DNA of 64,000 nt from Lachnospiraceae bacterium (GTDB lineage Bacteria > Bacillota > Clostridia > Lachnospirales > Lachnospiraceae). A program made the translations under genes and the position numbers. The DNA is taken from the NCBI GenBank assembly GCA_017465475.1, contig JAFTWC010000038.1:62001-126000 (forward strand). The letters run 5' to 3'. Below are positions 34,357 to 44,156 of this stretch, piece after piece; within the stretch, counting starts at the first letter, position 1; every line of letters starts with the position of its first letter. Below the pieces are notes generated by a model. It was not told the DNA's origin and ran no database searches. It saw only the letters and a list, made by a program, of their open reading frames with translations.

Positions 34357-34773
34357 TTATTGGACTTCAGCCTCACACCTACTGCATTTCCCCGTATGTA
34401 CACAAATGATTTCACCGCATTTTTTACAAAACCATCTTTCACGTTCAGACGCAAGAAAAGCTTCCATTCCTTTTTCCCGTATCATCTTTAGATTCTCCAC
34501 AGGAGACTCCTTTACCGGATACTGACTCCCATATCTCGTCTCCTTTTCACGAATCTCTTCACATGGATACTCCGGGCACACATCGCAATACATCCACCCA
34601 TTCCGTACCAGTTTCTCACAGGTCCATATGTGGCAGATTTCCTTGCAATATCTTGACTTCACCTCATACGGTCCTCTGCACCCCTGACACGGTGCCTCCT
34701 TTTGCAGTGCTTTCTTGCATAACGCACAGTTCAGTCCGCAGGGCGCAATCATTTCCGCTTTTATCAGACTCAT
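34357..34773 (-). CDS. DUF3795 cysteine-rich protein
   Basis: 138 residues with 17 Cys. PCGLNCALCKKALQKEAPCQ, CRGPYEVKSRYCKEICHIW and WFCKKCGEIICVHTGKCSRC are typical of DUF3795, presumed metal-binding (zinc or iron-sulfur) proteins of anaerobes with no established role. It follows cysK by 12 bp in the same direction and may share its transcript. Confidence 0.8.
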   Translation of the reverse strand: MSLIKAEMIAPCGLNCALCKKALQKEAPCQGCRGPYEVKSRYCKEICHIWTCEKLVRNGWMYCDVCPEYPCEEIREKETRYGSQYPVKESPVENLKMIREKGMEAFLASERERWFCKKCGEIICVHTGKCSRCEAEVQ

Positions 34774-34785
34774 TTCTGTCCCTTC

Positions 34786-35688
34786 CTAAATGAGCGACGT
34801 ACTGAAATACCGCTCCGCTCTGTCCGCTAAGATAGTTGCAATGACCTTATCCTTACCGTACTTTTCCGCCATCTGCTTTGCCGCCCACACATTGGCACCG
34901 GAGGAGGTGCCTACCAAAAGACCCTGCACCTTTGCCAGCTCTCTGGCGGTATTGATGGCATCGTCATCGGACACTTCCACAATGTCAGTGATAATCTTTG
35001 TATCTAACACTGCCGGTACAAAGCCGTCGCCGATGCCCTGAATCTGATGCAATCCCGGCTCATGACCGAGAAGTGCGGACACGTTCTTCGGCTCCACCGC
35101 TACGATTTTACAATTCGGGTTCTGCTCCAAAAGATAGCTTGCAATTCCCTGTAAGGTACCGCCGCTGCCGATACCGGAAACAAAAATATCGATTTTCTTG
35201 CCTAACTGCTCTACGATTTCCCTTGCCGTGGTCTTATAGTGTGCCTGCGGGTTCGCAAGGTTTTCAAACTGCTGCGGCACGAAATACTCATCGGAAGAGG
35301 ATGCCAGTCGAAGTGCCTCCTGCACAGAGCCGTCAATACTGAGCTCCGGCGGCGTAAGCACAAGCTCCGCACCGAGAGCACGGATAATCTTCTTGCGCTC
35401 GTCACTCATGTTCTCCGGCATGACAATGATTACCTTATAGCCCTTGCGCACACCGCAAAGTGCCAGACCGATACCGGTATTGCCGGAGGTCGGCTCGATA
35501 ATGGTCATGCCCGGACGAAGAGCACCGCTTTTCTCCGCTTCCTCTAACATATTCAGTGCGATACGATCCTTAATACTGCCGCCCGGATTAAAAAACTCTG
35601 CCTTTGCATAAATCTGCAATCCGGTGGTAGCTTCTAAACTAACTAACGGTGTATTTCCGATTAAATCCAAAACATTGGTAATGTACAT
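34786..35688 (-). CDS. cysK: Cysteine synthase (O-acetylserine sulfhydrylase)
   Basis: 300 residues; makes cysteine from O-acetylserine and sulfide using pyridoxal phosphate. Lys40 in NPGGSIKDRIA is the Schiff-base residue, TSGNTGIGLA the substrate loop and GSGGTLQG the phosphate-binding loop. AAAGGAG before the start. The inverted repeat at 35716-35738 in the leader is a probable operator for a CymR/Rrf2-like regulator. Confidence 0.95.
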   Translation of the reverse strand: MYITNVLDLIGNTPLVSLEATTGLQIYAKAEFFNPGGSIKDRIALNMLEEAEKSGALRPGMTIIEPTSGNTGIGLALCGVRKGYKVIIVMPENMSDERKKIIRALGAELVLTPPELSIDGSVQEALRLASSSDEYFVPQQFENLANPQAHYKTTAREIVEQLGKKIDIFVSGIGSGGTLQGIASYLLEQNPNCKIVAVEPKNVSALLGHEPGLHQIQGIGDGFVPAVLDTKIITDIVEVSDDDAINTARELAKVQGLLVGTSSGANVWAAKQMAEKYGKDKVIATILADRAERYFSTSLI

Positions 35689-35715
35689 GGTGGTTCTCCT
35701 TTGCTTTCGTTCGTT

Positions 35716-35738
35716 ACTGTGTTACTATGCAACACAGT
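35716..35738. promoter_or_regulatory. Inverted repeat upstream of cysK
   Basis: ACTGTGTT-actatgc-AACACAGT, perfect 8-bp arms, just downstream of a TACAAT -10 element on the minus strand. Position fits a repressor operator. Confidence 0.55.
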
Positions 35739-35780
35739 ATGATTGTAGCACAAAGTTTCCCGAAAAGAAAGAGATTTTTC

Positions 35781-37055
35781 TTATTTTAATGCCGTAATCG
35801 GTACCACATAAACACCGTCCGGTCGCTGATATACTGCATTAGACATCCCACAAATCACGCAAAGTGCTTTCGGCAACACTCCACCGGCCTCCTCCACAAT
35901 CGAATCCCGGATGGAAACTAAATTCTCCGCAGCAGCATCAATCTGGTTTGCTCCAAGCTTTATCTCAAACGCAATCCAGTCGCCGCTTTTAAATTCCACC
36001 ACCGCATCAATCTCCTTACCGGCATAATCCTGATAATGATACAGCATAGCATCACATGACTCAGCATAAATTCGCAAATCCCTTTCACATAACGCTTCAA
36101 ACAGAAAGCCTGCAGTTTCCAAATCCCCCAACAAACGCTCGGTAGTTACTCCCAAAACCGCACAAGCAAGAGACGGGTCCACAAAATGTCGTTTTTCTGC
36201 CTGTTTTACCCGCACCGAGGAGCGAATCCGTGACGCAAACGGGGGCTGATTTTCGGTAATAAACAACCGGTTAAATATATCCAAATATTCTGCTACCGTG
36301 TCAATATTTATATCCTCGTCATCTATCTCTTTGACATCATTTTTCAGTTTCTTATTGGTTGCAGTGGTACTCTCATTTCTCGCAAGGGACTTTAACAACA
36401 AGCGAAGTTTTCTCACATCACGTTTCACTCCGTCTATCCTGAATACATCATCGTCTATTACTGCATTTAAATATTCCACAGGAAGCAACACCGCCTGTTC
36501 CATCGGAACATCCAGATTTCCCGGCCACCCGCCTCGAACAATCAAGTCCAACAATTGTCTGAGGTTTACTTCTCCTGTCAGCGAAGGCTTCACGGTTCCT
36601 GCAAGAATATCACTAAGCGACACAACTCCTGATGAATCTCCCGACTCATATAGTGACATCGGGCGCATACGAAGCTTCGCTATCCTTCCCGCACCACTGT
36701 GCATAATTCCCTTATGATTCGGAGTTGCTGATCCTGTCATAAGAAACTGACCCTTCTCTGCCCTCTTATCCACCTCATAACGAACTGCATCCCAAAGCGG
36801 AGGCACCTCCTGCCACTCATCAATCAGACGAGGAGTTTCCCCTTCAAGCACCAGACTCGGTGACATTTCCGCCAGTTTCCTATTCTGAAAATTATTTTCA
36901 GGGCTTCCGATCAAAATCTGACTTGCACTATGATATGCCGAAGTCCACGTTTTTCCGCACCACTTCGGACCTTCCACACAGACCGCACCGAAGGTCTTAA
37001 GGTATTCCTTTATTTTCTTATCCACCAAACGAGGTTTATACTTTTTATTCTCCAC
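35781..37055 (-). CDS. AAA ATPase with DUF4143 domain
   Basis: 424 residues. AAA_14 domain with Walker A EGPKWCGKTWTS (GxxxxGKT) near residue 35 and arginine-bearing LMTGSATPNHKGIM near 105; C-terminal DUF4143 (DAVVEFKSGDWIAFEIKLG) with a PD-(D/E)xK-like Glu-x-Lys core. These proteins are very common in gut anaerobes, function unknown, often scattered singly as here. A 4 x 23-bp repeat lies immediately upstream in its promoter region. Confidence 0.88.
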   Translation of the reverse strand: MENKKYKPRLVDKKIKEYLKTFGAVCVEGPKWCGKTWTSAYHSASQILIGSPENNFQNRKLAEMSPSLVLEGETPRLIDEWQEVPPLWDAVRYEVDKRAEKGQFLMTGSATPNHKGIMHSGAGRIAKLRMRPMSLYESGDSSGVVSLSDILAGTVKPSLTGEVNLRQLLDLIVRGGWPGNLDVPMEQAVLLPVEYLNAVIDDDVFRIDGVKRDVRKLRLLLKSLARNESTTATNKKLKNDVKEIDDEDINIDTVAEYLDIFNRLFITENQPPFASRIRSSVRVKQAEKRHFVDPSLACAVLGVTTERLLGDLETAGFLFEALCERDLRIYAESCDAMLYHYQDYAGKEIDAVVEFKSGDWIAFEIKLGANQIDAAAENLVSIRDSIVEEAGGVLPKALCVICGMSNAVYQRPDGVYVVPITALK

Positions 37056-37112
37056 GGTTCATACTCCTCTCTGCTAATATATTATCTTCTTTTTTCTCCT
37101 ATAGTATACTAT

Positions 37113-37197
37113 AACCCGTGAGATTTTGCAATATTAACCCGTGCGATTTCGCGTTTTCAATCCGTGAGATTTTGCATTTTCAACCCGTGAGATTTTC
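37113..37197. repeat. Four tandem 23-bp repeats
   Basis: AAYCCGTGMGATTTYGC units begin at 37113, 37136, 37159 and 37182, exactly 23 bp apart. They lie upstream of the AAA/DUF4143 gene and just after the last lipoprotein gene. A TATAGTATACTAT sequence (about 37101) next to them may be the promoter of the ATPase gene. Confidence 0.75.
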
Positions 37198-37208
37198 AAA
37201 AAGCGTTC

Positions 37209-38594
37209 CTATTTCATTCCGAACAAAAATTCCAACTGCGGATTCCCTGCAAGTAAATCACTGCGCTTACAATGATGCACATAATAATTCAAATTTGTAC
37301 CCATGATATAGCTCAGAAAATAAATATCCTCCCCAAGATACATTACATATTCGCCGATCTCGCGCCAATACGCAGCATCTGCAACAACCTCTTCTCCGGT
37401 ATCCGTATGAAATACCTCTAACGACGGTCCCACATCCACTACGGCAATTTCTTTCAGATTCCGGTCAAACACATGGATAACAAAATGGAAATCGCGTCCA
37501 AATTCCCGGAATGTTGCCCTCTGCTGCGGCACATAAAGGTAGGTTCCGTCCGTCTTTATCCCATCTCCCTCATACTCTACCGTTTTTTCGATTTTTTCCC
37601 CATCCTCACCATAGGAGAGCTCCGTTTCTAACAATCTGTGCTCCGTATTCTCTCCCGTTGACGGCCGGTATACACAAATCGCTCTTTTGGAAGACTTCAT
37701 ATATACAATCGTATCCTCATCAAGCACGGCATATTTTTGGTTGAATCCGGGTAACAGTTCGCAGGAGTCCACCGTCCCATCCGTAATGTGATACCGGTAT
37801 AAAACATTCTTTTTCCCTTCCTTTTTGCAATAATAAATCGTATCACCGTATGCATTCAGGTTGTTTACGCCGATATTTTCTTCACTCAGAGGCTCCTCAT
37901 CCAGATAAACCACATCCCCGGTATTCAAGTCCACAATTGCAGTACCACGCTTGGGCTCTACTTCAGCAGCACTGAAGCCGAACCCGATGATTGCCGTGTT
38001 CCGATGAATCAGAAAACCATAGCAATTCCCAAACCACTTTCCGCCGGTTTTCTCCAGCGTGTAAATGGTCAATTCCTCATTTAACTCCGAGCCGTCAAGA
38101 GTCACAGAAAGTAATTTCTGCAAATACTGTGTGTCGGTCTCTTCCGTTGCCACGGCATAGATCCGGTCTCCGTACAAAAAAGTAGCGGATATCTCATATT
38201 TCTTATTTGTTGCACTGCAAAACTGATTTCCGTCATGTCTGCATTCCGGCTTATTGCAAAGAAATATATCCGTCCCCGTCTCTGCATCCACATACCGAAG
38301 TCCCATTGTTTCATTGCTTCCGGAAAACTCTCTGGGATTGTAATAGTAATACCCTTTTTCTGTTACCATCACCATTTGACTGTCCGCAGTCGAAGCTTGA
38401 CCTCTGTTATAATCCAGAGGTTCAAGTTCACGACGGATCCCCACATTTTTCTTCCCGTCTTCCTCTCCTGCCTTTTCTTTCGAGCATCCCGCAAAAACCA
38501 TCACACTTAATATAAGAAAACCGATTACAATCCGGCGCATCCCTTTCTTCGTCAAACTTCCCGACACCAGCCACTTTTTTCTTCCTTTCGCCAT
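37209..38594 (-). CDS. Paralogous lipoprotein L9 (CNKPEC family)
   Basis: Ninth and last of the paralogues in transcription order, 461 residues. Long basic n-region then RRIVIGFLILSVMVFAGC lipobox. Motif reads LCNKPECRHDGNQFC. The body has recurring strands (GYYYYNPREF, IYYCKKEGKKNVLYRYHITD, YLYVPQQRATF, MYLGEDIYFLS) that suggest a beta-propeller; this is inference. C-terminus CKRSDLLAGNPQLEFLFG. It is separated from the other eight by the ABC transporter genes and starts 18 bp after the permease. The n-region is longer than in its sisters. Confidence 0.8.
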   Translation of the reverse strand: MAKGRKKWLVSGSLTKKGMRRIVIGFLILSVMVFAGCSKEKAGEEDGKKNVGIRRELEPLDYNRGQASTADSQMVMVTEKGYYYYNPREFSGSNETMGLRYVDAETGTDIFLCNKPECRHDGNQFCSATNKKYEISATFLYGDRIYAVATEETDTQYLQKLLSVTLDGSELNEELTIYTLEKTGGKWFGNCYGFLIHRNTAIIGFGFSAAEVEPKRGTAIVDLNTGDVVYLDEEPLSEENIGVNNLNAYGDTIYYCKKEGKKNVLYRYHITDGTVDSCELLPGFNQKYAVLDEDTIVYMKSSKRAICVYRPSTGENTEHRLLETELSYGEDGEKIEKTVEYEGDGIKTDGTYLYVPQQRATFREFGRDFHFVIHVFDRNLKEIAVVDVGPSLEVFHTDTGEEVVADAAYWREIGEYVMYLGEDIYFLSYIMGTNLNYYVHHCKRSDLLAGNPQLEFLFGMK

Positions 38595-38612
38595 AGTCAT
38601 CTTCTCCTTTTT

Positions 38613-40598
38613 CTAGAACCGCATTGCCACCAGTCCCATCGGTATAATCAGCAAAAACACACCAAAGGCCAGCGTGGTAATCCGGCTGAACTTACTGCTG
38701 ATATACATAACAGCGCTGCCCATCAGCACCGACATTACCACCCGGACTCCGTAGATAAAGTACAAATACTGTCCGATGGTAATAGCAAACGGGAAGTCTC
38801 GCACACAGGGAATGCTCTGCACCAGCACATCCTTATCGGTAAAAGCAAGCACCTCTCCGATTTGGAAATACTGCACCAGATGAATGGAAAGTGTGGTTAC
38901 AATACATACCCCAAGTAAAATTGCAATCTTACGAAGCAAAGTCTGTAGTCTTCCCCGATACAGCGAGTGCAGCATCATCTCCATGTGGGACGCCTTTTCA
39001 CAGGACATGATGCCGGACAGTACCAACACTACCGTCAGCAACGTATACAGATAATTTCGTGAAATGGTCTGTTTATCGTTATGAAGCAACAGTTCATAGG
39101 CTCCGGAATCAATCAGCATGATCTTGCGACCGGTCCTTACAGAATACTCCAGGCCCTCTTCTGCTTGCAGAAGCACTACATTCAGTCCGGCAATTTGTCG
39201 TTCGTTTTCCTCTATGGCCTCTTTCAGATTCCGAATAAACTGGTCTATCATGCCGGTGTCCGCACCCATCAAAAAATTCCTCATCTTGTATTCCTCTTGC
39301 TGAAGCAAGGATGCCTGCCAACGTTCGATATCCTCTTCCATCTCCGTTCTGGTATTGTACATATTCTGCACACTTTCCTCCGTGATTTCTCCCGCAAAAT
39401 CCTGATACCAATGAGTCACATATTTACTGCGGAAGTCCATATAGTTGGACTCCACGGATGCGGAATAGGCAAGATAAATCAGAATTGCCATAATAAACAA
39501 GCCCTTTTGGGAAAACATTACCTTCTTAAACTCCCAGGTCATAAGGGAGCAGGATGGCTTATGACGGCTTATAAATATCCGCAGCTTCTCAATCACTTTC
39601 AGCGTCCGATACTCGCTTCGCGGATACTGTCTCGCATATTGCAGCATACAGACAAACACCATAAGCACCGTTCCGATAACCACAAACAAATCAGAGGTTC
39701 CCACAATGTTCCTCGGCGTTCCGAATACATTCAGATTATAATAATTGGCATATTCCGTCCCGCAAAAGGCATAGGTATACAAATTGATATATTTGAACAC
39801 ACTCCACTTGCCTGTCGGAATAATGAACGCATACAGCGCATATTCACCCAGCATCAAAAGAAAAAATGCCACGATACAGAAACTGGAGCGAAACAGCGAC
39901 ATGCAAAAATACAGAAGCAGACAGGCAAACAAACAGCCCATAGCCTTACGAAGCACATACAAAACCAAATACTCACCAATGGAATAATGCCCGATCACAC
40001 TACCAAACTCCGGAATGGACTGCACCGGACGCGCCATATCACACCCCGGAAAAATAACAGAGCTTATAGCAAAAATACTGCCGTACAAAATCAGTGCCGC
40101 GCCAAACACACCGAGACACAAAATCCCGATTCTTTGCAAGGAAAGCACCGTCCGCCCCCGCTCCGTACAGCGCACCAACAGGTACAACCCCTTTTGCCTC
40201 TCTGCAAGAAAGCAAAGCACAATATACACTCCGGTCAAAAGCAATATAAAGGTGGACAACGTAAACTGAAACACTGCCATAACACCCCGGTTTTCCCCTT
40301 CCACCGGCGTAATATCCGAAATCTTTGCATAGTCCTCACCGGTCTTTATCAGATTCCGGTAAACAAAGGAATCATCCGCACTAAACAACGGGTTTTCCTT
40401 CATCATAATCACGTTATCCTGCACCGACTGCATATACTCGTCATACCCGTCAAGATAGGCCGTCAGTTCCTCCCCGATAGGGGTAATGGACTTTTCACCG
40501 TTACACTGGAACACAAAGAAAATTCCGTGCAGCAGAAGGAGAATTCCGAACAACAGCATGGTTTTCCCGTTCCACAAAATCCGCTTTAACTCTAACAT
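38613..40598 (-). CDS. Double-length ABC permease
   Basis: 661 residues, apparently two fused permease halves: hydrophobic clusters at about 13-30, 110-135, 155-180, 215-250, 290-320 and again 355-375, 515-535, 555-575 and 600-660, with two extracytoplasmic segments (about 35-105 and 380-505, the latter coiled and charged). I chose ATG at 40598 over a GTG three codons earlier, since AGGGGG lies 5-10 nt upstream. Adjacent to its ATPase (12 bp) and set within the lipoprotein array, implying joint work with those lipoproteins. Substrate unknown. Confidence 0.78.
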   Translation of the reverse strand: MLELKRILWNGKTMLLFGILLLLHGIFFVFQCNGEKSITPIGEELTAYLDGYDEYMQSVQDNVIMMKENPLFSADDSFVYRNLIKTGEDYAKISDITPVEGENRGVMAVFQFTLSTFILLLTGVYIVLCFLAERQKGLYLLVRCTERGRTVLSLQRIGILCLGVFGAALILYGSIFAISSVIFPGCDMARPVQSIPEFGSVIGHYSIGEYLVLYVLRKAMGCLFACLLLYFCMSLFRSSFCIVAFFLLMLGEYALYAFIIPTGKWSVFKYINLYTYAFCGTEYANYYNLNVFGTPRNIVGTSDLFVVIGTVLMVFVCMLQYARQYPRSEYRTLKVIEKLRIFISRHKPSCSLMTWEFKKVMFSQKGLFIMAILIYLAYSASVESNYMDFRSKYVTHWYQDFAGEITEESVQNMYNTRTEMEEDIERWQASLLQQEEYKMRNFLMGADTGMIDQFIRNLKEAIEENERQIAGLNVVLLQAEEGLEYSVRTGRKIMLIDSGAYELLLHNDKQTISRNYLYTLLTVVLVLSGIMSCEKASHMEMMLHSLYRGRLQTLLRKIAILLGVCIVTTLSIHLVQYFQIGEVLAFTDKDVLVQSIPCVRDFPFAITIGQYLYFIYGVRVVMSVLMGSAVMYISSKFSRITTLAFGVFLLIIPMGLVAMRF

Positions 40599-40610
40599 CC
40601 CCGTCACCCC

Positions 40611-41372
40611 CTAGTTTTCGGTCAGCTGTTCTTCGGCATGGAACAAATACACATCCTCCAAAGTCAGTGCATGCTCAGGCATATGCCCCTTCTCTGTCAT
40701 CAATTCTTCTGCTTCCGCCAAAAGCTCCGGAATCGGTGCAAACCGGCAAAGATTGCCGTGATGCAATAAAAGCACTTTTTTCGCAATGGTTTCAATATCC
40801 CCGATGACGTGTGTGGCCAAAAGCACTGTCCGCTCCTTTGCCACGGAAGCAATGTAATCTCTCAGGCGAATACGCTGGGTCGGGTCAAGTCCCGCCGTAG
40901 GCTCGTCCAAAATCAAAATCTCCGGCTCATCAAGCATTGCCGCTGCCAACAGTACACGCTGCCGCATACCGCCGGAAAAGGAACCCAGCTTATGATGGGC
41001 ATCCCCCGCCAGACAAACAATATCCAAAAACTGCTCCGTCTGCTTTTTGCAAACTCCACGCTTCATTCCCTTTAAAGCCCCTATGTAATGAAGAAAATCT
41101 CGTGCCGTAAAATCCTCGTACATACCCTGCAGCTGCGGGGTGTAACCTACTCTCTTACGATACCCTCTCCCCAGAGAAAGAATGTCCTTTCCGTTATACA
41201 AAATCTCTCCCGAGGTCCGGGGAATATTGTCCGTAATCAGATTTAACATGGTGGACTTTCCCGCACCGTTGGCCCCCAGGAGTCCGTACACCCCGGTCTC
41301 GAACTTCACACTCAGATCATTTAACGCTGTCTTGTTTCCGTACTTCTTTGTACAATGAATTAACTCTAACAT
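40611..41372 (-). CDS. ABC transporter ATP-binding protein
   Basis: 253 residues. Walker A GANGAGKST, signature FSGGMRQR, Walker B ILILDEPTAGLD and H-loop ATHVIGD: a BcrA/NatA-type exporter ATPase. AGGAGG lies upstream. It sits 24 bp after lipoprotein L8 and 12 bp before the permease, so the lipoproteins and the transporter are one transcription unit. Confidence 0.9.
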   Translation of the reverse strand: MLELIHCTKKYGNKTALNDLSVKFETGVYGLLGANGAGKSTMLNLITDNIPRTSGEILYNGKDILSLGRGYRKRVGYTPQLQGMYEDFTARDFLHYIGALKGMKRGVCKKQTEQFLDIVCLAGDAHHKLGSFSGGMRQRVLLAAAMLDEPEILILDEPTAGLDPTQRIRLRDYIASVAKERTVLLATHVIGDIETIAKKVLLLHHGNLCRFAPIPELLAEAEELMTEKGHMPEHALTLEDVYLFHAEEQLTEN

Positions 41373-41396
41373 AATAAATCCCTCCTCATTCCCTTT

Positions 41397-42725
41397 CTAG
41401 TTTTCATTATATTGATACACAAAGGTAAACTTCGGTTCACCCGCTACAAAATCACTTCGCTTACACCGAAATACGTAGGTCTCCGTCTTCGATGCGTCCG
41501 CCGGTACCAGCTCCCAATAAATATCCTCTCCCATATAACGAAGTGTCAGGGTATAGCATTGGCTTGCCCATTCTATGGCTTCAAAATCCAATTCCAACAC
41601 GGTCTTCTCCATATCCACCAGCGCAACCTCTTCCAGCTCATGATTCAGCACGTAGATATAAGCCTCCGTCCGGGCACGCTCCGCCTGGGCCTTTCCATAA
41701 TGCAGAGGAGCTTCCACCGCATACACATAGGTGCCGTCCGTTTCCAGACGGTAAGCCTGTCCGTCCTTCTTTTCCGGTCCGTTCCCGTACAGACCATCCC
41801 CCAGATACCCGTAATAGTGGCGCATCAGCTTTGTCTGTTCCACATTTTCCCCGGTGGAAATCCGATGCAGACACACCACCTTTCCCGTGCTCTTAAGATA
41901 GGCAATCCGGTCCTCATCCAACACCACATACTCTCCAGCAAAGTTCGGTAACAGCCGGAAGCTCTCCGTCGCTCCGGTCTCTATATGACGGCGGTATAGC
42001 ACCGTCTTTTTCCCTTCCTTTTTGCAGTAATAAAAATAATCACCCGCACCTGTCACATCAAAGATTACCTCATTCTCTTTTCCGAAGGGCTCCTCATACC
42101 AGTAGGTCACTTCCTTTGTATTTAAGTCTAAGGATGCCACTCCGTAATAGTCCTCGGAACCGTTCATGGTCAAAATTACTTTATTCCGATGGGCATACAT
42201 AGAGCAATGAAATGCAGAAAAGCCTTCCGTCGGGCGTGCAAATTCCAACACCGTTGCTATTTCGTCCATGACAGAACCGTCCAACGCCACAGAAAGCACT
42301 TTAAAGTAACATTGTGTCTCCGTCATTTCCAGTGCATAGCGCAACATCCGGTCGCCGTACAAACACTGATCCAGATACAGATACTTGTCGTTCGTCCCCA
42401 CACAGAACTCATTTCCGTCGTGTCTGCACTCCGGTTTATTGCAAAGAACCATGCTCTTTTCCGTAGCGGTATCGTAATAATACAATGCGCCGTCCCCGGA
42501 ATTGTACCGGTAAAACCCTTTGTCCGTTTTCATCATAGCCAACATATATTTCGTCATATTGCCCGGCTCAAAATCCTCGGAAACAAATTGAAACTCTTTC
42601 TTCCCGGAAGTTGCCGCCTTCGTGGCTTCCCCCGGTTGTTCGCCCAGCTTGTCCTTTCCTTCGGAACATCCTGCAAAGACTGCGAGACACAATATTGCAC
42701 CAACCGCAAATAAGCCTTTCCTCAT
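41397..42725 (-). CDS. Paralogous lipoprotein L8 (CNKPEC family)
   Basis: 442 residues. Signal MRKGLFAVGAILCLAVFAGC with lipid-bearing Cys20. Motif LCNKPECRHDGNEFC near residue 95, then CLYGDRML and an IHRN-like AHRNKVIL segment shared with the sisters. C-terminal CKRSDFVAGEPKFTFVY. Closest in sequence to L7, with which it shares the linker EATKAATSGKKEFQFVSEDF. Preceded by GAGGAGG; 24-bp spacers on both sides. Confidence 0.82.
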   Translation of the reverse strand: MRKGLFAVGAILCLAVFAGCSEGKDKLGEQPGEATKAATSGKKEFQFVSEDFEPGNMTKYMLAMMKTDKGFYRYNSGDGALYYYDTATEKSMVLCNKPECRHDGNEFCVGTNDKYLYLDQCLYGDRMLRYALEMTETQCYFKVLSVALDGSVMDEIATVLEFARPTEGFSAFHCSMYAHRNKVILTMNGSEDYYGVASLDLNTKEVTYWYEEPFGKENEVIFDVTGAGDYFYYCKKEGKKTVLYRRHIETGATESFRLLPNFAGEYVVLDEDRIAYLKSTGKVVCLHRISTGENVEQTKLMRHYYGYLGDGLYGNGPEKKDGQAYRLETDGTYVYAVEAPLHYGKAQAERARTEAYIYVLNHELEEVALVDMEKTVLELDFEAIEWASQCYTLTLRYMGEDIYWELVPADASKTETYVFRCKRSDFVAGEPKFTFVYQYNEN

Positions 42726-42749
42726 TAGAATCCCTCCTCATTCCCTTTT

Positions 42750-44126
42750 CTACCATTCACTATATCCATACAGAAACGAAAACTCTGGCTCTCCGTTTAA
42801 GAGGTCACTGCGTTTGCAATGATATACATGGTTTTCCACCGTTTGCTGATCCGGCACGTAAACCGGACACCAATAAATATCCTCTCCCAGATAACGGAAT
42901 CCCAGATTGTGGGTAGTTCTGATACTAAAGCTTTCTTCCGCACTGCAATCATACTCCTCTTTTAAAGGAAGCTGCTCCGCTAAATTCAGCACCGTAACTT
43001 CTTCCAGTCCCTTGTTAAACACCCGGATGTAAGCGGACTCACTCTTTGTATACTCTTCCACTCTTCCGTCCGGATACGGAACATCGAAATGTATTGTTGC
43101 CTGTGGTACATACAAATAGGTGCCGTCTGTTACCAACCCCACCGCCGGCACTCCTTCCTCCGTCTCATAAAGCAGATTTCCGGCAACATCATACCACGGT
43201 ACCTTCTCAAATAACATTACCTTCTCTTCGTTTTCTCCGGTAGAAAAGTGATAGGTGCAAAGTGCCTTTTTTTCACCACGTAAATAAACAATGTAGTCTT
43301 CCTCCAATACCGCATACTGTCCGGAAAAGTTCACCAAAAGCCTACAGGTCTCATCGGTTCCGTTCTCAATATGACGCCGGTGCAGAACGATTTTCTTTCC
43401 TTTTTTTCTGCAATAATAGAAGTAGTTTCCGTAAGCAGTGATATCGGTAGTCTCCACATTTTCTTTTCCCATAGGCTCTTCATCAAAAAAGGTAACGTTC
43501 TTTGTATTTAAGTCAAACAACGCAGTCCCGTAATACATGGTATCTTCCAGCTCATAGGACGCCCCCGTTGTGAAGGTAAGCAATGCCTTGTTTCTGTGAA
43601 GATACATCCGGCTTGTATATAAACTCATATCCGGAGTACGTTCCAATTCCAGTACCGTAGCCACCTCATTCATGGACGAACCATCCAATGCCAGGACTAA
43701 TACTTTATAAAGAAACTGTGTATCTGTCACCTCCGCCGCGAACACCATAAGATGCTCTCCGTACAGATCATAGTCCAACACCCTATACTTCTCATTAGTT
43801 GCTACACAAAACTCATTGCCGTCATGGCGGCATTCCGGCTTGTTACAAAGAAACAGTTCCTTTCCGGTAGCATTGTCATAATACCGAAACCCTCCCAGAG
43901 TATCGTTATAATGATAAAAGCCATTTTCCGTCCGCAACATGGCGTTTCCCTTATTTCCCGGACGATTTCCCTGTTCAAAATCCTCGGAAACAAATTGGAG
44001 GTCTTTCTTTCCGGCAGTGGCTGCCTTTGTAGCCTCCCCCTGCTGTTCCCCCTGTTTGTTTTTGGCACATCCGGCAAGACCTGCCAGACACAACACTGTC
44101 ATAATTGTAAGTATTCCTTTTCTCAT
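42750..44126 (-). CDS. Paralogous lipoprotein L7 (CNKPEC family)
   Basis: 458 residues. Signal MRKGILTIMTVLCLAGLAGC, Cys20. Motif LCNKPECRHDGNEFCVATN near residue 98. The YGNYFYYCRKKGKKIVLHRR strand and STGENEEKV loop are conserved. C-terminus CKRSDLLNGEPEFSFLYG. Its first 60 residues nearly match L8, a sign of recent duplication. 30 bp from L6. Confidence 0.82.
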   Translation of the reverse strand: MRKGILTIMTVLCLAGLAGCAKNKQGEQQGEATKAATAGKKDLQFVSEDFEQGNRPGNKGNAMLRTENGFYHYNDTLGGFRYYDNATGKELFLCNKPECRHDGNEFCVATNEKYRVLDYDLYGEHLMVFAAEVTDTQFLYKVLVLALDGSSMNEVATVLELERTPDMSLYTSRMYLHRNKALLTFTTGASYELEDTMYYGTALFDLNTKNVTFFDEEPMGKENVETTDITAYGNYFYYCRKKGKKIVLHRRHIENGTDETCRLLVNFSGQYAVLEEDYIVYLRGEKKALCTYHFSTGENEEKVMLFEKVPWYDVAGNLLYETEEGVPAVGLVTDGTYLYVPQATIHFDVPYPDGRVEEYTKSESAYIRVFNKGLEEVTVLNLAEQLPLKEEYDCSAEESFSIRTTHNLGFRYLGEDIYWCPVYVPDQQTVENHVYHCKRSDLLNGEPEFSFLYGYSEW

Positions 44127-44156
44127 TCCCTGTTCTCCCTTCTGTCTTTTCTCCTA

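Noticed and set aside
39081..40589. 502-residue plus-strand open frame
   Set aside because: Antisense to a convincing permease gene, with His/Lys/Gln-rich composition typical of reverse-complement shadow frames.
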